Source: Aldrovandia affinis (lineage: Eukaryota > Chordata > Actinopteri > Notacanthiformes > Halosauridae). From it: a stretch of 64,000 nt of DNA. Numbering within the stretch: the first letter of the stretch is position 1; every line of letters begins with the position of its first letter. Where the stretch lies: positions 451,501 through 515,500 of the forward strand of contig JAINUG010000150.1 of the NCBI GenBank assembly GCA_029706075.1, written 5' to 3'. Positions 34,856 through 46,408 of this stretch are shown here, piece by piece. The notes under the pieces were generated by a model. The model had not been told where the DNA came from, searched no databases, and was given only the letters and a program-made list of their open reading frames with translations. The position numbers were made by a program, and so were the translations under genes.

Positions 34856-35993
34856 GAGCATGAAAAGCCACACTCCAACGCGCCACGTCGAGATCACATC
34901 TGCACAGAGCACCTTTAACAGGGGCACTGAAAATGTTTTAATCTGCAGGATACCGCTTTTAAAACCACTTTCCAGAACAATCTACAGGGATGAAAGGCAT
35001 GGGGCTGCAGGTGATTCATTAAAGAGACTGAGGTGCACTAGCAATGAGATGGGGAGGAGCGATGGGGAGCTGACCACCACAAACGCACTCCAGAATCTAA
35101 AGGTGGCTCGAGAGCCACCAAAATACACGGGGAACAGGACAACACTGCAGCACAGCACACAGACTGAACCGGGGATTGCACAGTGAACATTTTAAATTGA
35201 CTGAAGCAGAAACGACAGGACCTCTGCCCTCTCGAACCCTACTCTGGTTCTGGCTCTACCGTTTGTTCTCTGCTGAAATCCATTCTTGCACCCTGCTGGA
35301 TTACTGACAGAGAACAAGCTGGCACTGAGCTCCAGGTGACAGCAGGAAAGGCACAGCCACGGGAGCAGAGGATTCTGGGACATGGCTAAACGCTGCATTA
35401 TTCATGATACCAACACCATCCAACTGGTGCCACTCATTTGACTCACTCACTCACTCACCAATGAAAAAACTGCTAATAATATTGTTAATGGTGAAAAACA
35501 TTGAATTTAATTTTCACACCTTTTTAGATCTGCATCTCTATATTACAATACTCCAGTGTGGTAATCCAGTCAATTTACATCTATGTTTCCCCCCCAAGTG
35601 TAAACAAACCTTAAATGCTCCCTTTTAAGTTTTATTTCAATAAAACAAATAAGCCTAAGATTGTTTGTGCAAAGTCACTCTAATGCTACCGTAGATATAC
35701 AGTAGGAAGCATTGTGTCAGTCCACATTGTATGAATTGCGCCTTGAGAATGACAATGAAGTATGGCAAACGCCTATGGCGATAAAAAACAAATATACACA
35801 TTTGATGGTCTCACCACAACCCGCCGCCAAATGAGCAGACTTTTCTCAGCCCATCCCTGAATCTGGACATCAAAGTGTTTAAGTTGTGAGTCAGCTCTGT
35901 TCACATGTGTCTATTTAAGCACCAGTGTCTCTGTGGCTTTACATCAGTGAACAGAACGTGGTGTCAAAAAAGCTGCAGCTCTGACAGAGTACT
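34856..35993. other. No recognised feature
   Basis: Unrecognised sequence; a short (CTCA)n is seen near 35444-35458. Confidence 0.35.
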
Positions 35994-36094
35994 ATAAGTG
36001 ACTAACCCCACAGTCACACTGGATGTGCTGTAAGTGACTAACCCCACAGTCACACTGTAAGTGACTAACCCCACAGTCACACTGGATGTGCTGG
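35994..36094. repeat. Tandem repeat, GTGACTAACCCCACAGTCAC units
   Basis: There are three copies of TAAGTGACTAACCCCACAGT then CACACTG, two of them extended by GATGTGCTG, so the unit alternates between about 25 and 38 bp. Confidence 0.9.
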
Positions 36095-36845
36095 AAGAGA
36101 CTAGCAAACAAACGTGTGGGGGGTGGGGTTTAGGGTGGTTACCATTGCCATCACTCAAACCTGGGCAGGTGGAAACTGGCCTTGAAGGGGTCTTCAAAAG
36201 GGATCTGTCTAATCCATCTGTACAGAAAGCAGGTAAGAATTATTACACAGATCTATAGACACAAGGAGGCCTCAGTTAATCCCACCCCACAGTGAGGCAG
36301 TGAAAGCCTGCTGCTCTCTATGGAAAGACTTGGGTGTGGAGAGGGAGGTTTTTTGGGCGGTGATGGTTTGCTTGTACGAAGGCGTGCAGTTTTTAGTTAC
36401 CATGAGAACTGGGACTCTGAGCAGCTGCTACACAAGCGGTTCTGTAAATAGGCCATTTTGAGCATGTGTGATGGTGTGTGTGTGCGTTTGTGTGTGAGTG
36501 AATTTGTGTATGTGTGTGTGGTTGTGTACTAGAACCCACTACCTCACCAAAAGGGTCAGATAAAAGTTAGAAAATTAGACCCCCACAGTAGCAGTCAGCC
36601 AGTGCATTACTGTATATTATTGTGTTTTGGTAATGTAGATCAAGAAAATTACTGTATGAGCTTCCATGGCTCCTCAAGCCCGACCCAATAAAAGAGGTCA
36701 GGTAACTGTGTAATCAGAGGCTTTAACTGATCAAATACCTATTGAGTAACAACACAAACCTGCACACTCTGCGGCTCTCCAAGGGCAAGAATGAATTCCA
36801 CTGCACTAAATGCTCCAGGCCTCTCTTGCCCATTTGCTTGTCCAC
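36095..36845. other. Unrecognised, with a GT-rich patch
   Basis: A GT-rich patch lies at 36468-36526. Nothing else is recognised. Confidence 0.4.
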
Positions 36846-36859
36846 CATCAGGCTTTGGA

Positions 36860-37028
36860 AAAGCAACAAGCACTAGCTCGCCCAGCGTTAATGCTCGCAG
36901 GTACTAGCTCGCCCGGTGTTAGCGCGGGCTCACACTAGCTGGCCCAGTGTTAGCGTTAGCATGCATTAGCTCACCCAACATTAGCAATGAAACGTACTAG
37001 CTCACCCGGCATTAGCGCTGCGCTAACA
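36860..37028. repeat. Degenerate ~35-45-bp tandem repeat, CTAGCTCGCCC...TTAGCG units
   Basis: Five units each contain CTAGCT(C/G)(G/A)CCC followed by a (G/A)(C/T)(G/A)TTAGC phrase. They are strongly diverged. The array ends about 40 bp before the palindromic LTR element. Confidence 0.75.
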
Positions 37029-37720
37029 CAGCCCAACCAGATCCTCAGCTCCTGCATTCCCTCCATCTGTTACGTTCTGAGTGTCTGTTCGGTTTGTTTT
37101 TGTACTTTGTTTATTTATCTTTCTTCGAGTCATGTTTCTTTCACGTTCTGTTCCCGTCTGTTATTGTTCCTGTTCCAGATCCACTCCTTGTCTTTGTCTT
37201 TTACACTTCGGGAAATGTTTGGGTTTTTTCCTTCTTATTATCTCGTTTTCTTCCTTCTTACTTTCTAGATTGCACTTTGTATATATTAGTTAGATGTATA
37301 TAGTACTAACCAACTAATCTACTAACATTAGGGATTTAGATTAAGTTACTAACACTACTAATCACTAATTATCTCACGCTTCTGACTATCGCTGTCTTTC
37401 TCGCTTATTATCGTATCCCTGTTAGCTTTTCACTTTCCCTTTCATTCGCACGCAGATTCTGTCTATGCATTCCTCCCCTTCTAACTATGCATGTGTCTGC
37501 CTGTTCTTCCAGGTCGTTTATTGTCTATGTGTCTGTCATTCCCAGTCCGTGTCTTTCGTTTCCCCTCGTTATTCTATTAGCGAATTCCCTCGTTATTAGA
37601 TTAACGATTCCCATTGTTTTCACCTGTGTTCCTCCCCTCTCTCCTCCCCGTCACACCTGAGTCCTATTGTGTTTTCCTTCCCTGCCTGTATATTAGTTCA
37701 GTGTTTATGTTCATTCCTTG

Positions 37721-37763
37721 TATATCTGTTCTGTGTTCTTGTTCTTTCCCGGGTCAGTAGTGA
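37721..37763 (+). promoter_or_regulatory. TATA-like motif and predicted R start of the palindromic element
   Basis: TATATC at 37721 lies 32 nt upstream of GTCAGTA at 37753, where R should begin by homology with the full-length element. Downstream, GTGATTC replaces CGTTGATTC, so this copy's R start has lost 2 nt relative to its own PBS. An ATTAAA signal at 37980-37985 marks the end of R. Confidence 0.55.
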
Positions 37764-38040
37764 TTCTTATTCCCTGAGCCTACTTTTCCGAAGCCAGTGT
37801 TTATAGATTTTTCCGAGACTACCCTTCTGATTACGACCCCGAGTTTGCCTAGCGATTTTGTTTGTTTGCCTTTCTGCCTTCCTCATTATCGACCTTTTGA
37901 CTGCCTGTTTTCGACTTCTCTCTGCCTCGCGTTTTTGTACCTCCGATTCTCTGATCACCTGGTTTGACCCCTGCTTCCCATTAAACAACTCTTTTGCCTT
38001 ATCCTGATCTGCGTCTGGGTCCTTATCCGGTTCCTAACAG

Positions 38041-38051
38041 AACGTACTGAC
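38041..38051 (+). promoter_or_regulatory. Self-priming PBS at the inversion point
   Basis: AACGTACTGAC is the perfect complement of the 11-nt R start GTCAGTACGTT found in the full-length relative (24200-24210). Upstream is U5; downstream the sequence is inverted U3. Confidence 0.75.
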
Positions 38052-38742
38052 CCGGGAAAGAACAAGAACACAGAACAGATATACAAGGAATGAACATAAA
38101 CACTGAACTAATATACAGGCAGGGAAGGAAAACACAATAGGACTCAGGTGTGACGGGGAGGAGAGAGGTGAGGAACACAGGTGAAAACAATGGGAATCGT
38201 TAATCTAATAACGAGGGAATTCGCTAATAGAATAACGAGGGGAAACGAAAGACACGGACTGGGAATGACAGACACATAGACAATAAACGACCTGGAAGAA
38301 CAGGCAGACACGTGCATAGTTAGAAGGGGAGGAATGCATAGAGAGAATCTGCGTGCGAATGAAAGGGAAAGTGAAAAGCTAACAGGGATACGATAATAAG
38401 CATGAAAGACAGCGATAGTCAGAAGCGTGAGATAATTAGTGATTAGTAGTGTTAGTAACATAATCTAAATCCCTAATGTTAGTAGATTAGTTGGTTAGTA
38501 CTATATACATCTAACTAATATATACAAAGTGCAATCTAGAAAGTAAGAAGGAAGAAAACGAGATAATAAGCAAGAAGGAAAAACCCAAACATTTCCCGAA
38601 GTGCAAAAGACAAAGACAAGGAGGATCTGGAACAGGAACAATAACAGACGGGGAACAGAACGTGAAAGAAACATGACTCAAGAAAGATAAATAAACAAAG
38701 TACAAAAACAAACCGAACAGACACTCAGAACGTAACACCATC

Positions 38743-40029
38743 CTCTCTGCTACTTACACAAATACAGGATGTTCCACTTGGTTAGTAACTGGAGTTTATG
38801 GTATTCTATTACAGTACACAATATTGTACAGTGGTCACTTCTCAACATCCCAGTACATTTTCGGAAGATGTATCAAATTGGAATGCATTCAAGGCTCAAT
38901 GGTAAGGTGACAAAGCTTTCAACGTTAAGAACACAGAGCAAAGTATCTGGTGCATCTAAAAAGATCTGTGCACTGGTGTCATGTGACCCCAGCACACCCG
39001 TCTCTGCTGAGGCCTGTCACAGGGTGCGGAGAAAGTGTCCTACGGCAGAGAGATAATCGGGCACTGGATCTGACGAGAGTATCAATGGACCTGTGACGGC
39101 CCTGATAATTACAGGAATCCACTAGCTGCCATCCGGGGGCTAGAATAACATGATGGGTATGGATTGTGAATAATGAATGAAAGGAGATTACACTGGATTT
39201 TGTGGGTGCCATCACTATATTGAAAAGGTGGGTCATTGGATTTTATATGTGGGTGTCTGTGACAGAGGGCACGGTCTCTGGCGAAAGGCAACATTGGGCA
39301 CCCCCTCCCCCCGGAGTACGCTCGCCCACAAATACGCCCATCTACAACCCTGTACCACAGTGATAGCATTCACCATCCCTACTTTTGTAATTATGGTTCT
39401 ATTTTGTTTGTTACTTATCTGTGCTGTTCAGCTTGTTGGCCAGTTTGCTGAAACAGTTTTTTTATTACTACATAACAATAATAATAACTTTACCTATATA
39501 GAACAATGATTTTATATCTTTTATACAATGATTTGCAAAGTACTTCACAGATGAGCACAAGGGTTAACTACATTGCATGGGGTCACAATATTGCCAGAGG
39601 TCAATATATTATGAGGGGTAACATGATTACATGGGATCACTATATTGCAAGAGCATTATCAATGCCTATTTTCCAAGGGGGGCTCAGACCTTCCCCGTCA
39701 GCCCTCGGTTCTGCGGTCTCCATAGAAACGTGTCCTGTGCCATGCCAGATGGGTGTCAGACAGTGACTGCAGGCCCCACCCGGGTGTTTTTAGAACAGTG
39801 ACTGCAGCTGCTCTGCAAATGACTTGTGCCCCTTTGGCCAGGCCTCAGTTAATCCCCCTGACAGGGGTTGCTGTGGCCCTTAATGTCTTACTGAAGGGTC
39901 ATCAACACACCTTGGCATTGGTCTCCTAACACTAGCATGTCTGGAAGATTCTCTATTCTTTCAAATAAAAAATCTGATCTTATCTATCTATTATTTTTGA
40001 ATAACTTTTCATCCTTTATTTTTACCTGT
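38743..40029. other. No recognised feature
   Basis: Unrecognised sequence. CCCGGGTGT-like short phrases do not form a repeat. Confidence 0.35.
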
Positions 40030-40215
40030 TCGCTCAGCAGCCCCACCTGCTGTGCTGGAGGACTGGACTTCTTGTGCAGCTGATGCAGGCAGATTGCAGG
40101 GGTCATAGACTTACCAGTCCTAGGGGCCCCTGGTCACAGCCAGCATTGGTAGGGACAGGATTCCACACCAGACCCTGGGGGGCATCACCACATCAGGGGT
40201 GAGTGCTTTAGCACA
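40030..40215 (-). mobile_element. SINE-like fragment
   Basis: On the minus strand GTGCTAAAGCACTCACCCCT forms an A-box-like head, and a CTGCCTGCATCAGCTGCACA middle resembles the copy at 32885-33165. The 3' tail is absent. Confidence 0.45.
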
Positions 40216-41518
40216 ATGACCCCATCAGAAGGTCCCAAAGACTCACACTTCAGTCAAATACTACAATGAGGGGCTATCTTCTTGTTTTACCACCATTACC
40301 ACCATTATCACCATTACATAGAACCAACTGCTGTAACCATTATATAGAACCGGCTGCTGCAATAGAAGGGGATGATTGAAGTCTTTTGTTTTGTGGAACA
40401 TGTATTTGGGGAAAGGACACAGATGAAACATGCATATTTAATTACATATTTTGATCCATTCTGCTACATATAGATAAAGGTAGACTGCTACAGGCCCCAA
40501 GTACTAAAGCAGCATCAATTAGTCTTTGATGCAATACAATGATGGAACCCCACTCTAATTTTAAATATTCTGAGGGAGAAAGAATGAGATATGTAACGTG
40601 AAGTATGATCATCAGGCCTTCAAACACAGGGCCATTAAGATAAGTATTGGTCAGGATGAATGAAGAAACTTGTTTATTCCACAGAATATTCATAAAAACC
40701 AGTCTATCAATTTTCCACGATCGACAGATGGCATCACTTTTACCTGTAGTGGATGGGAGTTTTCAGTTTGAGTGTTGGGGGGGAGGGGGGTACTTGTGCT
40801 TTTAAAGGGTTGTTCGGCCCACAGGTGTAACATGTATAATGCAGGGAGCTCCCCAAATCTTGCACAGCAGCGCTCCACAAGCAGGGGCTAACCAGAAAGC
40901 TCTCCCCAGAAAACAAACACTGACTTTAGTATAAAAATACACACCCCGACCATGCTCCACACAAAGAAAGCCAAAGAGAACAAAGCACGCCTGAGCCCAG
41001 AGAGTTCAGAGCGCGGCTAGGAGAGACGCTTCAAACAACTTCCAGTGACTCAACTCCAAGAGCAAACGCTTATATTTTACTGTGTTTCAAATCAATGCCG
41101 CCTGGTGTGAAAAAGAAACCGGCATGACTCGGTACAGCCCCACCTGCTGTGTCGGCAGCGCCCACAGCGGTCAATCCTCTGCCTCGCGCTGTTTATTTTG
41201 GGGCAGGACCCTCCATTGCTCTGCGGTGTTGGACAAGTCTGGGGCCCCCCCAAGAGGGTTCTGGGCTCGCCCACGTCTCTGTATCCTGTAAAGAATGCAA
41301 TGTGTCATGGCTCTTTCGCCGACTCGTGTTCTGTTTGACAATGCATTACTGGACAGCAATGTCAACACTCTGACAGTCCGATTACACACATCGTTAACAA
41401 GCACAAATCGGCCTTGCTTGTGCAAACTATCTTTTTCTGCATGAGTGAAATTAGCATATGTATATATAATATATAAATCTCTCTCTCTGTCTCTATATAT
41501 ATATATATATAGGTAACT
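40216..41518. other. No recognised feature
   Basis: Unrecognised sequence; short (ACC/ATT)n at 40290-40316 and AT/CT microsatellites at 41458-41512. Confidence 0.35.
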
Positions 41519-41722
41519 ATACAGGTAACTTTCAAAATAAAGGCAACACTTCGGTAACCTGGGGGGTGCACTAAAACCATTGTCAACTGGGTGGGGTGGG
41601 TGAGTCTCGTTGGAAAGAGGAGGGCTGGGCATATCCTCTAGCACTGGCCCTAGCACCCCCCAAAGGACACTGCGGTACTGCACCCGTTTAAAGGTGCCCC
41701 TTTATTTTGGCAGTTACCTGTA
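41519..41722. mobile_element. Tc1-derived miniature element
   Basis: The left end TACAGGTAACTTTCAAAATA, with AAGGCAAC, and the right end CCCCTTTATTTTGGCAGTTA, with CCTGTA, are inverted and sit in a TATA-rich target. It is the same broad family as 22459-22611 and 60172-60701 but has an unrelated interior. Confidence 0.75.
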
Positions 41723-43440
41723 TATATATATACATATTCCTTGTAGTTTACCTGCATAGCCCCAGTTAAAGGAACACATGTCATTAAAAGATTAACATCA
41801 GCTAAACACACTGTCACACTCAGTTTCTGCTAGTGTGAAATTTACCAGCAGCGTGTGCTGCACCGCAAACACTGTCAGCAAGCTTGAAAGTCACAAAGCT
41901 GAGCACAGTGACCTTTTTAACCTACCTAGCATCACTGGCTAATTGATCATTTGCACCAAAAGACTGCTGGAGGCGTTAACTTCCAGCTTACAACATAAGG
42001 TCATTTACAAATGCAATTAAAAGGACATGAAAGGACGAAACTGGGACCTTTAGACAATTAACACGCAAGCTCAACCCAAGGGCCACAAAACAAGCCTGAG
42101 AGTTTGCGGGAACACTTGGTGGGCCAAAAGGCAGACCGTGATCTGGGCCCATCTGTATAAAGTGTTTCATAGTAGGTGTGCTTATCTAGAATCAGTTTAG
42201 CCTTTTAGCTCATAACGGATAAGGTTAGGATATGGACAGGGGAAACCTGATCCTAGATCAGCGCTCCGACTGAGGTGCGTTATACATACTGCCCCTGGCG
42301 TCTGTTTTAAACTCTGGTGGTCGAGGCATTCGCTGATTCACAAACAGCTCGATAATGAAGACGTAGAGCCCTTTTATCCAGACAAACGATCCTCGCGGCC
42401 TGAACCCTGGTCCTGTGATTTATCTGGTCATCACTCATGCGGCGGGCGACAGAGGTGCTCTTCAGCATTACCCACGATCCTTCAGCACAAAGCAGCTCCA
42501 GGCCCCGGCCCTGTCACCAGGGGAGATGAGAGGCTCCATAATTTACTCACAATGACTGCCATCTGCTGTTTCTGCTGCAGGACCAGGGGACAGGGGAAAA
42601 CATTTAAAAAATCGCACAAACCTTCTAAGGGCAAATTCCGGGAGATTAATTTGTTTTGTTTCTCGTCCTCCTAGTCTTTTGATGCCCAGAGGTAAGACAG
42701 GTCTTCTAGGAACCTTGGAACAAAAGGACAGATGGGGAGAATTCTGTGAGAAGATAACAACCAAGTCAAACCGAGCCGACTCTGCATCGGCGATCGGCTA
42801 GCCATGTCTGGCTGCTGGAATGAAATGTGGCTTCAATGGTCTGGTGATTCTGTGGTGGAAAAAGGTTCATAACCAATTCATAGCAGAGTTTTTTTTGGTT
42901 TGTGGTAACTCATTCAAGAAGGATGTCTCAATTCATGCCGACCTCAGGCACACTGACCCCCAGAAGACGGAACGGAGCAGTCACTGTGCACTCGTGGGAT
43001 AATTGATAAAGGACAGGTGTCGCTGATGGGGTTATAGCAGCGCAACAGGCACTTTTTAACATGGCCAGCAGCTTTGGATTAAAAAAACAAAACAGCTCTG
43101 ACGTGGGCATTTCAATTCAGGGATGGCTGTGATGATTTCAGAACTGATTTCTGATCAGATCTGATGTCAGTTATTGATTTTTGTTTTACATGAGAAGCGG
43201 AAAGACTCCACCTTGTCATGAATAATACAATACTTTGTTTACCTGTTTGTAGTTTCTGTAAGCACTACATGACTATAATAATGATTAGTGATTATCGTAT
43301 ATTCATTATTATATAATTATATATATATATATGCTGCATAAAGTATATGCTGCATATGATATATATATTGTACATATACACAATACATACATATATAATT
43401 ATGTTTTTGTATTATGCATATACTGTATATACTATATATA
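41723..43440. other. No recognised repeat; moderately conserved-looking stretch at 42280-42780
   Basis: No repeat is recognised. The segment 42280-42780 is non-repetitive, has balanced composition with several CpG, and contains ATTA-type motifs. Conservation cannot be judged from one sequence. Confidence 0.25.
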
Positions 43441-44146
43441 CACTCAGTGGCCACTTTATTAGGTGTAACTTTCTAGTACTGGATAGTACTTTCTAGCACT
43501 TTGCTCCCAGAACAGCCTGAATTCTTCATGGCATGGATTCAATAAAGTGCTGTAAACATTCCTCAGAGATTCTGGTCCATGTGCTTTGTGACATGGTGCA
43601 TTATCCTGCTGGAAGTAGTCATTAGAAGATGGGTAGACTGTGGCCATAAAGGGATGCACATGATCAGCAACAAGATTCGACGTATTGTGCATTCAGAGAT
43701 GCTCTTCTGCATACCACTGTTGTAACGCGTGGTTATTTGAGTTACTGCCGCCTTCCTGTCAGCTTGAACCAGTCTAGCCATTGTCCTCTGACTTCTCTCA
43801 TTAACAAGGTGTTTTCGTGCACAGAACTACCACTCACTGGATGTTTTTTGTTTTTCGCACCATTCTCTGTAAACTCTAGAGACTGTTGTGTGTGAAAATT
43901 CCATGAGATCAGCAGTTTCTGAGATACTCACACCACCCCATCTGGCACCAACAATCTTTACACGGTCAAAGTCACTTCAAGATCACATTTCTTCCCCTTT
44001 CTGATTTTTGGTCTGAACAACAAGTGAACCTCTTGACCATGTCTGCATGCTTTTATGCACTGAGTTGCTGCGACATGATTGGCTGATTAGATAATTACAT
44101 TAATGAACAGGTGTACAGATGTACATAATAAAGTGGCCACTGAGTG
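43441..44146 (-). mobile_element. Tc1/mariner-like element, internally deleted
   Basis: The inverted ends CACTCAGTGGCCACTTTATT are flanked by TA. The interior encodes minus-strand transposase pieces: a DNA-binding part (ARLVQADRKAAVTQITTRYN, 43563-43781) and part of the DDE domain with YFQQDNAPCHK (within 43459-43692). A deletion joins the two halves, so it is non-autonomous at 706 bp. The end motif belongs to a very common fish Tc1-like family. Confidence 0.92.
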
Positions 44147-44157
44147 TATATATATAT

Positions 44158-44826
44158 TGTGGCAGCCCAAGGGGCTGCACAAGGAAATGGCTGCCTGGCC
44201 TACAACACATGGGAGCGAGGAAACACTACATTTCCCAGCAGGCCACAGTCACACCTGAGCTAAGTCAAGCAATGGGGACTAACGACCAGCTGAAGGACAT
44301 TTCAAGGCCTATTTAAAGGGCTGATTCCATCACATGTTGAGAGGAGTAGGAACGTGTTTGGGAAGGAGTTGGTGTTGGTGTTGGTGTTGGTGTTGGTGTT
44401 GGTGTTGGTGTTGGTGTTGGTGTTGGTGTTGGTGTTGGTGTTGGTGTTGGTGTTGGTGTTGGTGTTGGTGTTGGTGTTGGTAGAGTGAATACCTGTGAAG
44501 TCTTTTGACCAGCCAGGATTTGGAAAGAGAGTGTTGGAGTGTTTTTTGTGTGTATGGAATTGGATTGCTTTGGATATCGACTACGGACTGGATTACGGAA
44601 CTGAACTGGATTTGTGGACTGGATTTTGGACATTGACAACGAGATAAAGATTGCAGACTTTGTGTGTTTGTATTCCCCTGAAGACCCCACCCTTTGTTTT
44701 GTGTTTGTCAGTATTAGTTTAATAAATCATTGTTTTGTGTTTGAATACTGCCTCCTCTGGGTTCTTGAACTTGCCTACACCCTCTGCAAGGTCCGTGAGT
44801 GTTGCCCAACCCCTGGGGACACCACA
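44158..44826 (+). mobile_element. Solo LTR with internal (TTGGTG)n
   Basis: It starts TGTGGCAGCCC and ends GGGGACACCACA (TGTGG/CCACA ends) and lies in an AT repeat giving ATAT on both sides. CCTATTTAAAGGG near 44310 is a TATA-like promoter. TTTAATAAATCA near 44718 is the polyadenylation signal. A second, truncated copy lies at 51879-52211. No internal retroviral region is present. Confidence 0.85.
44369..44481. repeat. (TTGGTG)19 hexanucleotide repeat
   Basis: About 19 nearly perfect TTGGTG units lie between the LTR's TATA-like motif and its polyadenylation signal, so in the predicted R region. In one minus-strand frame it encodes a run of Thr-Pro pairs, which has no significance here. Confidence 0.97.
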
Positions 44827-44840
44827 ATATATATATATTT

Positions 44841-45190
44841 ATATTCATATTCTGTTCTCTCTCTTATGTGATGTTCAGCCTGTTGTTGATGTAATAATGT
44901 ATGTGAAAGGTCTGTCTCTAGTCTGTGAGTGCAGAGAGAGTACAGTGATAGAGATCAGGAGCGTTTGGCTGAACTCCCCTCTTCTAACAACCGTCTCCTG
45001 GGCAGGGCGGTTTAATGAGCTTCTAGTCTTTTCCATTTACCACTGAGCTCTACATTATGTTCAGTTCTTCTCTCTTACATACAGACAGTCCACTCCAAGA
45101 CACACACTCCAATGTACACACTACACAATACAGGCTGTTACAGCTTCATTCCTGCAGGAGGAAGCTACGGTCAGGCCTGAGCATAGTCTA
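44841..45190. repeat. Unclassified dispersed repeat, copy 2 (inverted relative to copy 1)
   Basis: It is the inverse of 20411-20768 over its full length, with only scattered differences and a short deletion near the AACAGGCTGAACATCA segment. It begins right after the AT repeat that follows the solo LTR. Confidence 0.8.
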
Positions 45191-46039
45191 AATACATAAC
45201 TACCTTCACTGGTACTTCAGAGCGCATAGCTCTGGATATCTCTAATGTGGATATCATAGCTCTGGATATCTCCAATGGGGATATCATAACCTGCCTGAAA
45301 TGTAATCACATCCTATTTGCCCTATTGGCATTAATTTCACCGACTTCCTTCCAAGTCTGTCCATCACATTTTGAGGGATGTTGTTCACAGCCAGACTCAA
45401 ACTCACAAACCCATAAATGAAAAAGCGTACGTGCGTGCAGGTGTGCCAGCATGTGACCTAGTGGAAAAGGCAGACGAGGAAACTGTTGAAAAGACCTGCA
45501 TGCTTATAGTTTCCTCTTATAGCTCCCAGAGTTGTGAATTTTATTATCAGGATGGAACAGTATTTCGGCCAGAAACCGGTCATCAGGGGCAACGTTAGTG
45601 AAGAAACACCCGCATTAAATGATGAGCATTCTCTCAAACATTTGGCAATGTGCAATCATCTCAAGCACAGACAGGTGTGAGTGTAGATGTGTGTGAGCCT
45701 CATGAAATTCTCCACCTCAGGAGGTGGCACAAATGCAGTTAAGACTGATACGGTAGCATTTTCTCCAGCTCAGATCGTGGGGTAAACGCTCTACCGACTT
45801 AACCTGGTGCAACCATTTCCTTGGCGCGGTCACGCATGCATGGCTGCAGATTTCACATCAACTGCTTTGCTGTGGTAGCATTCAATGCAGTTCCTAGAGT
45901 AATATAAGCATACCAATACTAATCTCAAAAGCAGGACAGATGGAGGGGTGAATGTTATGGTTGAGTCTCACTGATGATGGAGGTTTGAGCTTAAATATCT
46001 TTTAAAATCGAGGTGCCTTTCAATAACTACAATCTATTC
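45191..46039. other. Mostly unrecognised; 31-bp duplicate at 45227-45290
   Basis: Two copies of ATAGCTCTGGATATCTC with AATGTGGATATC are in tandem. The rest shows no recognised feature. Confidence 0.45.
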
Positions 46040-46408
46040 TTTTTTTTACATTTTTAATTTATTTTTTGTTTCAGATTTTACGCCAGTTTCTCTCAATTTA
46101 GTAGCCAATCACACCCTCTATTTTTGATGTCAATCCCCCCCTCGTATCATGAGTTCGCTGCCGTACCCCTGTGACCGGTAGTAACAAAGGCGAAGTATCG
46201 TCGGCACTCGCCGGGTTGTTGACCGTAACTCCTGTGCGCAGCAAACTTCCTGTCACCTTCCCTGCCCCCCTCCCTGGGGCGGACAGCCAAATGCCATCCC
46301 CGGTGGCACTCCCAGCCAGAGCCGACTCTGGCGCGGCCGGTGGAACCGAACCCTGGTCGCAGCGGCCAGCGTCGAGCGTTGCTAGACCACCCGGGAGGCG
46401 GTTCTAAT
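46040..46408 (-). mobile_element. Full-length tRNA-derived SINE, GC-rich-body family
   Basis: On the minus strand it has a tRNA-like head with GACCAGGGTTCGGTTCC as a B-box. The shared GTGCCACCGGGGATGG and TGGCTGTCCGCCCCAGGGAG blocks follow, then a GATTGGCTACTAAATTGAGA 3' end and an A-rich tail. About 365 bp; this is the most complete copy in the window. Confidence 0.82.

Larger units (their letters stand above)
37069..38737 (+). mobile_element. Palindromic LTR element: U3-R-U5-PBS then inverted U3
   Basis: A complete LTR (37069-38039, TGTTACG to CCTAACA) is followed by one G, the 11-nt PBS (38041-38051) and then the exact inverse of its own U3 (38052-38737). The unit begins TGTTACG and ends CGTAACA. 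A single perfect 5-bp duplication CCATC flanks the whole (37064-37068 and 38738-38742), so it was inserted as one piece. The two U3 arms (684 and 686 bp) differ at about a dozen places by eye. The LTR is a relative of the one at 23593 and shares blocks such as TAGGGATTTAGATT. There is no coding sequence. See the first finding for the proposed origin. Confidence 0.93.

Noticed and set aside
34432-34878. Minus-strand frames rich in Ser, Leu and Phe resembling membrane proteins
   Set aside because: They are the complement of a GA-rich tract, so the composition is an artefact.
37069-38737. Two independent solo LTRs inserted head to head
   Set aside because: R-U5 occurs once, the switch is at the PBS, and one CCATC duplication flanks the whole unit with none at the junction.
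44369-44481. Coding Thr-Pro repeat protein on the minus strand
   Set aside because: It is a hexanucleotide microsatellite inside an LTR, with no gene context.
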